DNA of 64,000 nucleotides from an uncultured bacterium (GTDB lineage Bacteria; Bacteroidota; Bacteroidia; Bacteroidales; Muribaculaceae), in contig CAJMMT010000006.1 in NCBI GenBank assembly GCA_905214715.1, forward strand, positions 62,001 to 126,000, written 5' to 3'. The translations under genes and the position numbers were made by a program. Below, piece after piece: positions 33,658 through 41,767 of the stretch. The notes beneath the pieces were generated by a model that saw only the letters and a list, made by a program, of their open reading frames with translations, was not told the origin of the DNA and ran no database searches. Every line of letters begins with the position of its first letter. Position 1 is the stretch's first letter.

Positions 33658-34038
33658 TTATTTAGTAGCTTTCTTCTTGTTGGCAACGGTTTTCTTACGT
33701 CCCTTGCGGGTACGTGCGTTGTTCTTTGTGCTCTGACCGCGCAGGGGCAGACCGATACGATGACGGATGCCACGGTAGCAGCCTATATCCATCAGGCGCT
33801 TGATGTTCAGAGAGATTTCCGAACGAAGATCACCTTCAACCTTGTACTGGGTCTGAATAACCTCACGAACGGCTGCCGCCTGATCGTCGGTCCAATCCTG
33901 TACTTTGATGTCGCGGTTTACACCGGCTTTGTCGAGAATGGTCTTCGCGGCGCTACGGCCTATGCCGAAGATGTAGGTGAGGGCGATTTCGCCTCGTTTG
34001 TTTTGCGGCAAATCTACGCCGACAATTCTTACTGCCAT
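33658..34038 (-). CDS. rpsM: 30S ribosomal protein S13
   Basis: 126 residues. Head protein that contacts the 50S subunit and P-site tRNA. Begins MAVRIVGVDLPQNKRGEIAL, with IFGIGRSAAKTIL and the C-terminal basic tail RTRKGRKKTVANKKKATK. Lies 29 bases after rpmJ and eight before rpsK in the alpha order. Confidence 0.97.
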   Translation of the reverse strand: MAVRIVGVDLPQNKRGEIALTYIFGIGRSAAKTILDKAGVNRDIKVQDWTDDQAAAVREVIQTQYKVEGDLRSEISLNIKRLMDIGCYRGIRHRIGLPLRGQSTKNNARTRKGRKKTVANKKKATK

Positions 34039-34067
34039 ATTCTGTCTATAAGATTTTTACGCCGACG

Positions 34068-34184
34068 TTAGCCCTGGCGCATTTTAAGTTTCGGATTCTT
34101 TTTGTTTATCACATACAGCCTGCCTTTGCGGCGTACGATTTTGCTGTCTGCGGTGCGCTTCTTGATAGATGCTCTTACTTTCAT
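34068..34184 (-). CDS. rpmJ: 50S ribosomal protein L36, zinc-free type
   Basis: 38 residues, read directly from the gap between infA and rpsM: starts MKVRASIKKRTADSKIVRRK and ends NKKNPKLKMRQG. The family normally carries a Cys/Cys/Cys/His zinc site; here every zinc ligand is replaced, with Thr and Ser at the first two positions, so this is the zinc-independent C-minus form. Position between infA and rpsM is canonical. Confidence 0.96.
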   Translation of the reverse strand: MKVRASIKKRTADSKIVRRKGRLYVINKKNPKLKMRQG

Positions 34185-34202
34185 ATCGAGTGTGTGTGCT
34201 TT

Positions 34203-34421
34203 TTATTTATACCTAAAGGATATCCGTCCTTTTGAGAGGTCGTAGGGAGACATCTCTACCTTGACCCTGTCGCCGGGAAGAATCTTTATATAGTGCATCC
34301 TCATCTTGCCTGAGATGTGGGCTGTGATAACATGGCCGTTTTCAAGCTCGACCTTAAACATAGCATTGCTCAAAGCCTCGAGAATTACACCGTCTTGTTC
34401 TATAGCATCCTGCTTAGCCAT
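34203..34421 (-). CDS. infA: Translation initiation factor IF-1
   Basis: 72 residues, a single OB-fold. MAKQDAIEQDGVILEALSN start and VKVEMSPYDLSKGRISFR end are canonical. It sits in the 30S A site during initiation. Between map (51 bases upstream) and rpmJ (18 bases downstream). Confidence 0.97.
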   Translation of the reverse strand: MAKQDAIEQDGVILEALSNAMFKVELENGHVITAHISGKMRMHYIKILPGDRVKVEMSPYDLSKGRISFRYK

Positions 34422-34472
34422 TTCCTTAATCTGGATTTATTGATTTCGGGATTATGATTCAATTCTATTCTC

Positions 34473-35258
34473 TTACTTACCGTTCTTTTGGGCGAGCACT
34501 TCATCTACGTACCTGAAGGTTGTCAAAATCCGGGGGTCGCCCTCGGTAATGGCGATTTCATGCTCGAAATGGGCACTCGGCTTCCGGTCGCGTGTGCGGC
34601 ACTGCCATCCGTCTCTTTCGATTACAATATTCTTGCTACCCATATTCACCATCGGCTCGATACATATTACCATGCCGGGTTTAAGAACGGGTCCTATACC
34701 GCGACGTCCGTAATTCGGCACCTCGGGATCTTCGTGCATTTCCCGCCCTATACCGTGGCCACACATCTCGCGCACCAGATTATAACCGGCACGTTCGCAA
34801 TATGTCTGCACGGCATTGGAAATATCTCCTATACGGTTACCTCCTTTGGCGGCCTCGATTCCCTTGTATAATGACTCGCGAGTGACTTTCAGCAACCGGC
34901 TCACCTTTGGGTCTACTTCCCCTACCTCAAATGTGAAGCAGGAGTCGCCACACCAACCGTTAAGCTCGGCAACACAATCAGTACCTACGATATCACCTTC
35001 TTTCAATTCATACTTCGAGGGAAAACCATGCACAACCGTCTCGTTTACCTCTATGCAGAGTGTCCCGGGAAATCCGTGGTATCCGAGACAAGCGGGACGG
35101 CCTCCATTATCCATTATGAATTCCTTCGCGACAGTATCAAGTTTCAGAGTCGTAACACCGGGTTCAATCCAGCGTGCCACTTCAGCCAGCGTACGGCTTA
35201 CAAGGTCGCACGCCTTTTCAAGTTGTTCTGTTTCTTCTGCCGTTTTAAGGAATATCAT
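34473..35258 (-). CDS. map: Methionine aminopeptidase, type I
   Basis: 261 residues. Removes the initiator Met from nascent proteins with small second residues. Pita-bread fold with the two-metal ligands in VGTDCVAEL (Asp), FTFEVGEVDP region, CGHGIGREMHEDPEVPN (His), and the Glu pair in CIEPMV and FEHEIAIT. The usual MAP1 N-terminal zinc-finger extension is absent. Encoded between secY and infA, as commonly seen in Bacteroidota and Firmicutes. Confidence 0.96.
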   Translation of the reverse strand: MIFLKTAEETEQLEKACDLVSRTLAEVARWIEPGVTTLKLDTVAKEFIMDNGGRPACLGYHGFPGTLCIEVNETVVHGFPSKYELKEGDIVGTDCVAELNGWCGDSCFTFEVGEVDPKVSRLLKVTRESLYKGIEAAKGGNRIGDISNAVQTYCERAGYNLVREMCGHGIGREMHEDPEVPNYGRRGIGPVLKPGMVICIEPMVNMGSKNIVIERDGWQCRTRDRKPSAHFEHEIAITEGDPRILTTFRYVDEVLAQKNGK

Positions 35259-35311
35259 AATGAAATGGATTTTTCAGGTTGTCTGACAATAGAAAAAAAT
35301 CGATGTTAAGT

Positions 35312-36652
35312 TCAGAATGCATGGTTACCGGTTGTGCGTCCCTGTATACGGCTTCCATCTTTCATGAGGCCGTCGTAATGACGCATCAACAGATGACCCT
35401 CAACTATACGCAGAGTGTCGAGCACAACACCCACCATAATCAGCAGCGAGGTGCCGCCGAAGAAGGAAGCGAAGCTGCGGTTGATACCGCATACAGTCGC
35501 GATGGCGGGGAGAATGGCTACAATCCCGAGGAAAATAGACCCGGGGAATGTGATACGCGACATGATCGAATCAAGGTAATCTACGGTTGCCTTGCCGGGT
35601 TTGACACCGGGTATGAAACCGTTGTTACGCTTCATGTCTTCGGCCATCTGTGCCGGACGTACTGTGATAGCTGTATAGAAATAAGTGAAGGCCACAATCA
35701 TAATGAAGTATATGATGTTGTAGACCCATCCATACATGTCGGTCAGGGCTCCGAAGAAACCGGTCTGGCTGGGGGCGAAACCGACAAGGGTGATAGGGAT
35801 AAACATTATGGCCTGGGCGAAGATGATAGGCATCACACCGGCGGCGTTTACCTTCAGAGGTATATACTGGCGGGCGCCACCGTACTGCTTGTTGCCTACA
35901 ATCTTCTTGGCATACTGAACGGGTACCTTGCGGGTGCCTTGCACAAGAAGCACTGCACCGGCGATGACGGCCAGCAGAATTACTATTTCCACCAGGAACA
36001 GAACCAAGCCGCCACCCGTAGAGTTAAGCAGACGCGAGGTGAACTCCTGCAGGAATGCTTCCGGCAGACGCGCAATGATACCAATCAGGATTATGAAAGA
36101 GATACCGTTTCCGATACCTTTCTGGTCTATGCGTTCGCCGAGCCACATGATGAACATCGACCCTGCGGCGAGCACAATTGTGAGGAACACTATCATCCAG
36201 AATGAGAGTTCCACATGGCCGCCGGCTGCTCCGACCTGATATTTCAGGTTCATGAGATAGGCCGGTCCCTGCAGCAGAAGAATCAACACCGTCAGATATC
36301 GGGTATACTGATTCAACTTCATACGTCCGCTTTCGCCTTCGCGCTGCATCTTTTGGAAACTCGGAAGTACCATACCCAAAAGCTGGATTACGATCGACGC
36401 CGTAATGTAAGGCATGATACCGAGTGCGAAAATCGAGGCTTGAGAGAATGCACCGCCCGAGAACATATCGAGCAGCTGCATAAGGCCACTGGATGTGAAG
36501 TTTTTCAGAGCCATGAGATCGTCGGGATTTATGCCCGGCAAAACCACATAGCACCCGAAGCGGTATATGATTACCAGCAGCAACGTAATACCTATACGCT
36601 TGCGCAGGTCCTCGACGCTCCAGATATTCTTAATTGTTTGAGTAAACGCCAT
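35312..36652 (-). CDS. secY: Protein translocase subunit SecY
   Basis: 446 residues. Ten-helix inner membrane channel. The first helix follows IGITLLLVIIYRFGCYVVLPG; the plug and lateral gate region DMFSGGAFSQASIFALGIMPYI and the cytoplasmic loop NNGFIPGVKPG are present, and the C-terminus ends RTTGNHAF. It follows rplO by 11 bases and precedes map by 53, the standard end of the spc block. Confidence 0.97.
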   Translation of the reverse strand: MAFTQTIKNIWSVEDLRKRIGITLLLVIIYRFGCYVVLPGINPDDLMALKNFTSSGLMQLLDMFSGGAFSQASIFALGIMPYITASIVIQLLGMVLPSFQKMQREGESGRMKLNQYTRYLTVLILLLQGPAYLMNLKYQVGAAGGHVELSFWMIVFLTIVLAAGSMFIMWLGERIDQKGIGNGISFIILIGIIARLPEAFLQEFTSRLLNSTGGGLVLFLVEIVILLAVIAGAVLLVQGTRKVPVQYAKKIVGNKQYGGARQYIPLKVNAAGVMPIIFAQAIMFIPITLVGFAPSQTGFFGALTDMYGWVYNIIYFIMIVAFTYFYTAITVRPAQMAEDMKRNNGFIPGVKPGKATVDYLDSIMSRITFPGSIFLGIVAILPAIATVCGINRSFASFFGGTSLLIMVGVVLDTLRIVEGHLLMRHYDGLMKDGSRIQGRTTGNHAF

Positions 36653-36663
36653 TTTGTAAGGTG

Positions 36664-37110
36664 TTATTTCTTAATTACTTTGCCGCCGGCGGCCAGAATG
36701 GCCTCCTCTGCCTTCTTCGAGAAGGCATCGGCTTCAACTTCAAGCTTGTGGGTCAGGGCTCCGTTGCCGAGAACCTTTACCAACGCGCGCTTGGGCACGA
36801 GTCCTGCCGCACGAAGGTCGTCTACAGTAACCTTTTCAAGGTTCCTGGCTTCGGCCAGAGCCTCGAGAGCGTCAAGGTTCAGGGCCTTATATTCCACACG
36901 ATTGATGTTGTTGAAGCCGAACTTTGGCACACGGCGCTGCAGGGGCATCTGGCCACCTTCAAAGCCGATTTTGCGGCTGTAGCCCGAACGGGACTTTGCT
37001 CCCTTATGACCGCGAGTTGAGGTACCGCCGTAACCCGATCCGGGTCCGCGACCTATTCTTTTGGTTTTCTTATTGCTGCCTACGGCAGGTTTCAGATTAT
37101 GAAGTTCCAT
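36664..37110 (-). CDS. rplO: 50S ribosomal protein L15
   Basis: 148 residues. Gly-rich basic N-terminal half (RIGRGPGSGYGGTSTRGHKG) that threads into 23S rRNA and a globular C-terminal domain (GALTHKLEVEADAFSKKAEE). Late-assembly 50S protein. Canonical position between rpmD and secY. Confidence 0.97.
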   Translation of the reverse strand: MELHNLKPAVGSNKKTKRIGRGPGSGYGGTSTRGHKGAKSRSGYSRKIGFEGGQMPLQRRVPKFGFNNINRVEYKALNLDALEALAEARNLEKVTVDDLRAAGLVPKRALVKVLGNGALTHKLEVEADAFSKKAEEAILAAGGKVIKK

Positions 37111-37125
37111 TTCTTTTCGTGATTT

Positions 37126-37305
37126 TTAAAGTTTAGTTACTTCAACCAAGTGGCTCACGGCCTTTACCATGCCTATGATCGAGGGGTTATCTTCATGCAC
37201 CACAGTGTGGTTCATCTTTCTCAGACCCAGTGCGTCGAGAGTGCGCTTTTGAACTGCGGGGCAGTTAATGCGGCTCTTTATCTGCTTTATAGCTATCTTT
37301 GACAT
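37126..37305 (-). CDS. rpmD: 50S ribosomal protein L30
   Basis: 59 residues, read directly: starts MSKIAIKQIKSRINCPAVQK, then TLDALGLRKMNHTVVHED and ends SHLVEVTKL. The ferredoxin-like fold pattern and length match bacterial L30. Canonical place between rpsE (31 bases upstream) and rplO (15 bases downstream). Confidence 0.96.
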   Translation of the reverse strand: MSKIAIKQIKSRINCPAVQKRTLDALGLRKMNHTVVHEDNPSIIGMVKAVSHLVEVTKL

Positions 37306-37336
37306 TTTCAGTTCTTTTTGCGGGTTTCAGACTATG

Positions 37337-37858
37337 TTACTTGCCATTGAAGACTTTCTCGACCGAAACGCCACGGTTCTGGGCAACCTGAGCGGGCGAA
37401 CGCATTTCGCCGAGAGCGGCGATGGTAGCCTTAACAAGGTTGTGGGGGTTCGACGAGCCCTTGGATTTAGCGAGTACGTCGGTGATACCTACGCTCTCGA
37501 GCACAGCACGCATAGCGCCACCGGCCTTTACACCGGTACCTTCGGAAGCGGGACGCAGGTAAATGCGGCTTCCACCAAATTTAGCTGCCTGCTCGTGAGG
37601 TATGGTGCCACGGTGAACGGGCACACGGATAAGGTTCTTCTTAGCGGTCTCGACACCCTTGGCGATGGCGGCCTGAACTTCGTTCGCCTTGCCAAGGCCC
37701 CAGCCGATGATGCCGTTTTCATTGCCTACCACTACGATGGCGGCAAAGCTGAAGGCACGGCCACCCTTGGTTACTTTGGTAACGCGGTTGATGGCTACCA
37801 GACGGTCCTTCAAATCAAGATCGTTAGTCGATTTAACTCTGTTATCTCTTTTTGCCAT
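37337..37858 (-). CDS. rpsE: 30S ribosomal protein S5
   Basis: 173 residues. Double-stranded RNA-binding-like N-terminal domain (LKDRLVAINRVTKVTKGGR, FSFAAIVVVGNENGIIGWGLGKA) and the C-terminal GHMP-like fold (GTGVKAGGAMRAVLESVGI). S5 lines the mRNA entry site and affects fidelity. Canonical order rplR-rpsE-rpmD. Confidence 0.97.
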   Translation of the reverse strand: MAKRDNRVKSTNDLDLKDRLVAINRVTKVTKGGRAFSFAAIVVVGNENGIIGWGLGKANEVQAAIAKGVETAKKNLIRVPVHRGTIPHEQAAKFGGSRIYLRPASEGTGVKAGGAMRAVLESVGITDVLAKSKGSSNPHNLVKATIAALGEMRSPAQVAQNRGVSVEKVFNGK

Positions 37859-37863
37859 GATGT

Positions 37864-38205
37864 TTAAAATTTAAGACCTGCGTTACGGGCAGCGTCTGCC
37901 AGGGATTTAACTCTGCCGTGGAAAAGGTATCCGTTGCGGTCGAACACCACTTCGGTTATGCCCTGCTCCAGAGCTTTCTTGGCGATGGCCTCTCCTACTT
38001 TAGCGGCCTGGTCGCTCTTGGTGGTGCATTCCACACCTTTCGAAGAGGCGCTTACCAGAGTACGGGCTGCCAGGTCGTCGATAACCTGAACATAGATACC
38101 CTTGTTCGAACGGAACACGGTCATGCGCGGACGCTGGGCGGTGCCTGAAATCTTACCGCGGATGCGGGTTTTGATTTTATTTCTTCTATCTTTTTTCGAT
38201 ATCAT
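37864..38205 (-). CDS. rplR: 50S ribosomal protein L18
   Basis: 113 residues. Binds 5S rRNA with L5. Basic start (MISKKDRRNKIKTRIRGKIS) then RPRMTVFRSNKGIYVQVIDD and C-terminal FDRNGYLFHGRVKSLADAAR, all canonical. Five bases upstream of rpsE. Confidence 0.97.
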   Translation of the reverse strand: MISKKDRRNKIKTRIRGKISGTAQRPRMTVFRSNKGIYVQVIDDLAARTLVSASSKGVECTTKSDQAAKVGEAIAKKALEQGITEVVFDRNGYLFHGRVKSLADAARNAGLKF

Positions 38206-38248
38206 AACTTCCTGTTTTTTTGATTGAGCTGGACTGTTGTTTACTCAA

Positions 38249-38803
38249 TTACTTCGCATTGGCGCTCTTACCGGACTTGCGACGTATAATCTCGCCAACG
38301 AACTTGATACCTTTACCCTTGTAAGGTTCGGGTTTACGCAGAGAGCGGATTTTAGCACATACCTGACCGAGAAGCTGCTTGTCGGCGCTCTCCAGAATAA
38401 TCAGGGGGTTTTTGTTACGTTCGCTCTTGGCTTCCACCTTTATCTCGGAAGGAAGTTTGATAAAGATAGCATGAGAATAACCGAGGCTGAGTTCCAATAC
38501 CTGGCCGGTCGCGGAGGCACGATAACCTACGCCTACGAGTTCCATCTCTTTCTTATATCCCTCGGATACGCCTACTACCATGTTGTGGAGAAGCGCACGG
38601 AACAGACCGTGCTGAGCGCGGTGCTCGCGGTCGTCGGTGGGACGCTTTACCTCAAGCTTGCCATCGGCTATCTCAACGGTCAGGTCGGGATGTATATCTT
38701 GGGTCAGTTCCCCTTTGGGACCCTTTACTTTCACGGTGTTGCCGTCGACGGTCACTGTCACGCCGGCGGGAATCTCGATCGGTGCTTTACCTATTCTTGA
38801 CAT
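38249..38803 (-). CDS. rplF: 50S ribosomal protein L6
   Basis: 184 residues from ATG 38803 (MSRIGKAPIEIPAGVTVTVD); upstream in-frame residues are not homologous and would overlap rpsH. Two repeated L6 domains; the C-terminal one has PEPYKGKGIKFVGEIIRRK. It supports the factor-binding region of the 50S subunit. Confidence 0.97.
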   Translation of the reverse strand: MSRIGKAPIEIPAGVTVTVDGNTVKVKGPKGELTQDIHPDLTVEIADGKLEVKRPTDDREHRAQHGLFRALLHNMVVGVSEGYKKEMELVGVGYRASATGQVLELSLGYSHAIFIKLPSEIKVEAKSERNKNPLIILESADKQLLGQVCAKIRSLRKPEPYKGKGIKFVGEIIRRKSGKSANAK

Positions 38804-38820
38804 TTTGTTCTCCTCCGGTT

Positions 38821-39219
38821 TTAATATACATAGCACAATACTTCGCCGCCGATTTTCTGCTCTTTGGCTTCCTTATTGGTCATCACACCCTTAGAAGTTG
38901 AAAGGATGGCGATTCCGAGGCCGTTCAACACGCGGGGCATATCTTTGTAGCCCGCATACTGACGAAGACCCGGACGAGAAACGCGGTGAAGATTCTTGAT
39001 GGCGTTCACCTTGTCGGCCGGATCATACTTAAGAGCGATCTTGATGATGCCTGAAGGAGTGGTCCCTTCCTCAAACTTATAGTTGAGGATGTAACCCTGC
39101 TCGAAAAGGATCTTGGTGATCTCTCTTTTCATTTTTGACGAGGGAATCTCAACCACGCGGTGTCCCGCACGGATGGCGTTCCTGAGTCTGGTCAAATAAT
39201 CTGCTATTGGATCAGTCAT
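38821..39219 (-). CDS. rpsH: 30S ribosomal protein S8
   Basis: 132 residues. Binds helix 21 of 16S rRNA; in E. coli it also represses the spc operon. TDPIADYLTRLRNA start and the C-terminal SRPGLRQYAGYKDMPRVLNG and STSKGVMTN motifs are canonical. Unusually it is separated from rpsN by 371 bases that contain a consensus promoter (39326-39357), so expression from S8 onward can be uncoupled from the upstream genes. Confidence 0.97.
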   Translation of the reverse strand: MTDPIADYLTRLRNAIRAGHRVVEIPSSKMKREITKILFEQGYILNYKFEEGTTPSGIIKIALKYDPADKVNAIKNLHRVSRPGLRQYAGYKDMPRVLNGLGIAILSTSKGVMTNKEAKEQKIGGEVLCYVY

Positions 39220-39325
39220 TGTTTTGGTTGTTAAATTGATTCAGATTTCTGAACAATATTTAATAATCTCTGATTTTTCTCTTTATAAAATTCCCTGTTC
39301 CCCATGCGTTTCGCGCACCGAAATG

Positions 39326-39357
39326 CAAATATACTGAATCATAGCCGAAAAGCCAAA
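39326..39357 (-). promoter_or_regulatory. Internal promoter before rpsH
   Basis: TTTG (complement of 39354-39357), 20 bases, TATATTTG (complement of 39326-39333). A good match to the phylum consensus, with a leader of about 100 bases to rpsH. The -33 box lies in the 3' arm of the hairpin at 39350-39379. Confidence 0.75.
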
Positions 39358-39379
39358 TTTTATTAAAAAAATTCGGCTT
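39350..39379 (-). other. Hairpin overlapping the rpsH promoter
   Basis: On the minus strand AAGCCGAATTTT pairs with AAAATTTGGCTT (one G-U), loop TTTAAT, followed by TTTCGG. A weak terminator or a stability element for the rpsN transcript. The remaining part of the gap 39220-39590 has no convincing open frame. Confidence 0.5.
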
Positions 39380-39590
39380 CGCGGGATTAGGAAGACCCGA
39401 AAGAGTTTCATCTATTCTCGATGACTTTTTCCAGATCTTCCTTATATTTCTGCCCGCGCCTGCCCGGTAAGACCGGATGGTTCGCCAGCTTTGAATCTAC
39501 CGATTTTGATCTGACATATCGTCTCGTCCTATCGGCTGATTCTCCTCAATGTATTCGCATTCATAGTCCCATGAGGGACATCAGCATCTA

Positions 39591-39893
39591 TCACCAGCTT
39601 GCTTTCTTCACTCCGGGGATAAGGCCTGCAGAAGCCATCTCACGGAACTGAATACGGGAAATACCGAACTGACGCATGTATCCTTTCGGACGGCCGGTAA
39701 TTTCGCAACGGTTGTGCAGACGCACCTTGGAAGCGTTCTTGGGGAGCTTCTGAAGTTTGGTCAGAGCTTCATAGTCTATATTGCCATCCGCATCGGCGAG
39801 AGCGGCTTTCTTTAGGGCAGCCTTCTTTTCAGCATATTTGGCCACCATTCTCTGGCGCTTCACCTCGCGGGCTTTCATTGATTCTTTAGCCAT
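39591..39893 (-). CDS. rpsN: 30S ribosomal protein S14, zinc-free type
   Basis: 100 residues. Begins MAKESMKAREVKRQRMVAKY and ends GVKKASW. It keeps HNRCEITGRPKGYMRQFGIS but lacks the CxxC pairs of zinc-binding S14, so it is the long C-minus form. Located in the 30S head. Follows rplE by three bases; the unusual 371-base spacer comes after it. Confidence 0.97.
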   Translation of the reverse strand: MAKESMKAREVKRQRMVAKYAEKKAALKKAALADADGNIDYEALTKLQKLPKNASKVRLHNRCEITGRPKGYMRQFGISRIQFREMASAGLIPGVKKASW

Positions 39894-39896
39894 AAC

Positions 39897-40445
39897 TTAG
39901 TTTTCGTGTTTGAAAGGAAGACCGAACTTTTTCAGCAGGGCGAAACCCTCTTCGTCTGTCTCGGCCGAAGTTACGAAAGTGATGTTCATACCCTGAAGTT
40001 TGGGTACGTTATCGATGTTAATCTCGGGGAATATGATCTGCTCGGTGATACCGAGAGTATAGTTTCCGCGACCGTCAAGTTTCGAATTGATTCCCTTGAA
40101 GTCTCTGATACGGGGCAGCGCCACACGTACAAGACGCTCCAGGAATTCATACATTCTTTCACGACGAAGGGTTACCATGGCACCGATCGGCATCTTTTTA
40201 CGCAACTTGAAAGCGGCGATATCTTTGCGCGAAAGGGTCGGAACTGCCTTCTGACCTGTTATGGCGGTCAGCTCGTTAAGAGCTGTCTCTATGATTTTCT
40301 TATCTTGTGTTGCAGCACCCAAGCCCTGGTTGATGACAATCTTTTCAAGACGGGGAACCTGCATCGGAGAGGTGTATTTGAACTCTTTGATGAGCTCGGG
40401 CATAATTCTCTCCTTATAATCGGCTGAAAGTGTGGTGGCGCTCAT
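39897..40445 (-). CDS. rplE: 50S ribosomal protein L5
   Basis: 182 residues. Central protuberance protein that carries 5S rRNA and touches P-site tRNA. Contains KIVINQGLGAAT, the ITGQKAVPT loop and GNYTLGITEQIIFPEI. Its ATG shares one base with the rplX stop (TAATG), suggesting translational coupling. Confidence 0.97.
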   Translation of the reverse strand: MSATTLSADYKERIMPELIKEFKYTSPMQVPRLEKIVINQGLGAATQDKKIIETALNELTAITGQKAVPTLSRKDIAAFKLRKKMPIGAMVTLRRERMYEFLERLVRVALPRIRDFKGINSKLDGRGNYTLGITEQIIFPEINIDNVPKLQGMNITFVTSAETDEEGFALLKKFGLPFKHEN

Positions 40446-40765
40446 TACTTGATTTCTTCTCCTGATTTAACTGATACACGAATAGTTTTTCCAGCCTCGT
40501 TCTTACGGTAAGCCACACGGGTGGGCTTGCCGGTCTTGGGGTCAACCGGGTTGAGGTTGGAGACAGCCACAGGAGCCTCCATCTTTACGATGCCTCCCTG
40601 GGGATGTTTAGCTGTCGGCTTTGTGCTTTTGGAGACAATATTGATGCCTTCCACAATCGCACGGCCCTTTTTGGGCAGCATTTCGAGTACGCGGCCGGTC
40701 TTGCCCTTGTCGTCGCCGGCATTGACATAAACCGTGTCGCCCTTCTTTATATGGAATTTAGCCAT
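40445..40765 (-). CDS. rplX: 50S ribosomal protein L24
   Basis: 106 residues. Assembly initiator for the 50S subunit with an N-terminal KOW motif (KKGDTVYVNAGDDKGKTGRV) and C-terminal RVAYRKNEAGKTIRVSVKSG. The stop overlaps the rplE start by one base. Confidence 0.97.
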   Translation of the reverse strand: MAKFHIKKGDTVYVNAGDDKGKTGRVLEMLPKKGRAIVEGINIVSKSTKPTAKHPQGGIVKMEAPVAVSNLNPVDPKTGKPTRVAYRKNEAGKTIRVSVKSGEEIK

Positions 40766-40784
40766 TGCTTTTTCTTTTTAAAGT

Positions 40785-41150
40785 TTAAAGAACCTCTGGT
40801 GCGAGGGAAACGATCTTCATATTGGCGGCACGCAGCTCGCGGGCTACGGGGCCGAAGATACGGGTACCGCGGATTTCGCCATTGTTGTTCAAAAGAACGC
40901 AGGCGTTGTCGTCAAAACGGATATAGCTGCCATCCTGGCGACGGATCTCTTTTTTAGTGCGCACTACGATAGCCTTTGAAACCGTACCTTTCTTCACATC
41001 CGAAGAAGGTATGGCGCTTTTCACAGTCACGACTATGGTATCGCCGACAGAAGCGTAACGACGGCCGGTACCACCAAGCACATGGATACAGAGCGCTTCT
41101 TTAGCACCGCTGTTATCTGCTACGGTAAGACGGGATTCAGTCTGTATCAT
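40785..41150 (-). CDS. rplN: 50S ribosomal protein L14
   Basis: 121 residues. Five-stranded barrel at the subunit interface. MIQTESRLTVADNSGAKEAL start and RELRAANMKIVSLAPEVL end are canonical. Two bases after rpsQ. Confidence 0.97.
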   Translation of the reverse strand: MIQTESRLTVADNSGAKEALCIHVLGGTGRRYASVGDTIVVTVKSAIPSSDVKKGTVSKAIVVRTKKEIRRQDGSYIRFDDNACVLLNNNGEIRGTRIFGPVARELRAANMKIVSLAPEVL

Positions 41151-41152
41151 GG

Positions 41153-41413
41153 TTACTTAACTTTTTCAATTATTTCAACAAGTCTCCATCTCTTGGTCTT
41201 GCTCAAGGGGCGGGTCTCCATCAGACGTACGGTATCGCCTACGGAGCATTCATTGTTCTCGTCGTGTGCGTGATACTTTTTGGTTTTGTTCACGAACTTA
41301 CCGTAGATAGGGTGTTTCTCTTTCCACTTGATTTCGACCGTGATGGTCTTGTCGCATTTATTGCTGGAAACAACCCCTATTCTTTCTTTTCTCAAATGTC
41401 TCTTTTCTTCCAT
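41153..41413 (-). CDS. rpsQ: 30S ribosomal protein S17
   Basis: 86 residues. OB-fold protein of the 30S body. RKERIGVVSSNKCDKTITVE and DTVRLMETRPLSKTKRWRLV are typical. Lies 21 bases after rpmC. Confidence 0.97.
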   Translation of the reverse strand: MEEKRHLRKERIGVVSSNKCDKTITVEIKWKEKHPIYGKFVNKTKKYHAHDENNECSVGDTVRLMETRPLSKTKRWRLVEIIEKVK

Positions 41414-41434
41414 TTTTTAAATACTTTTCAGGGG

Positions 41435-41638
41435 TTAAGCCTTGGCGGCTGCCAATTCCTTCTGGCGCAACACTGTTTTCAGACGGGCGATCTCCTTGCG
41501 GTCTTTTGTAATTTTCGCAGGGTTGTCCGTGGGAGTAATCGCGTGCGCTACTTTCAATTCACGATAAGCCTTCTCTGCTACCTCGATGCGAGCCTGCAGT
41601 TCTTGAATGCTTAATTCCTTGATTTCTTCCTTTTTCAT
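41435..41638 (-). CDS. rpmC: 50S ribosomal protein L29
   Basis: 67 residues from ATG 41638 (MKKEEIKELSIQELQARI). The frame is open further upstream to 41707 but that stretch would include the promoter region and has no homology, so the short start is preferred. Helical hairpin near the tunnel exit. Preceded by a terminator/promoter module (41705-41750), so it likely begins a new transcript. Confidence 0.95.
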   Translation of the reverse strand: MKKEEIKELSIQELQARIEVAEKAYRELKVAHAITPTDNPAKITKDRKEIARLKTVLRQKELAAAKA

Positions 41639-41704
41639 TACTTTAGTTGGTATAAATGCCATAAAATTCCGCACCCCCGGCGTACCCGGGGCGCGAATTT
41701 TCGG

Positions 41705-41735
41705 CAAAGTTAAACAAAAACCCCGAAACTACAAA
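41705..41735 (-). promoter_or_regulatory. Internal promoter before rpmC, -33 box in a terminator loop
   Basis: TTTG (complement of 41732-41735), 19 bases, TAACTTTG (complement of 41705-41712): exact consensus spacing. TTTG lies in the loop of the hairpin at 41717-41750. The predicted start is near 41698, giving a leader of about 60 bases to rpmC. Confidence 0.8.
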
Positions 41736-41750
41736 GAGTTCCGGGGTTTT
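41717..41750 (-). terminator. Intrinsic terminator after rplP inside the S10 operon
   Basis: On the minus strand AAAACCCCG-G-AACT pairs with AGTT-T-CGGGGTTTT (one mismatch), loop CTTTGT, followed by TGTTT. The stem starts 18 bases after the rplP stop. Its symmetry allows some action in both directions. Confidence 0.78.
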
Positions 41751-41767
41751 ATTACATATTTTTCGTA

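Noticed and set aside
35279..36205. 308-codon open frame on the plus strand
   Set aside because: Fully antisense to secY, with a repetitive His/Glu/Gly-rich translation and no motif; a shadow of the real gene.
39421..39651. 76-codon plus-strand frame in the rpsN-rpsH gap
   Set aside because: Runs into antisense rpsN, has no start context and no known motif; the gap is better described as non-coding.
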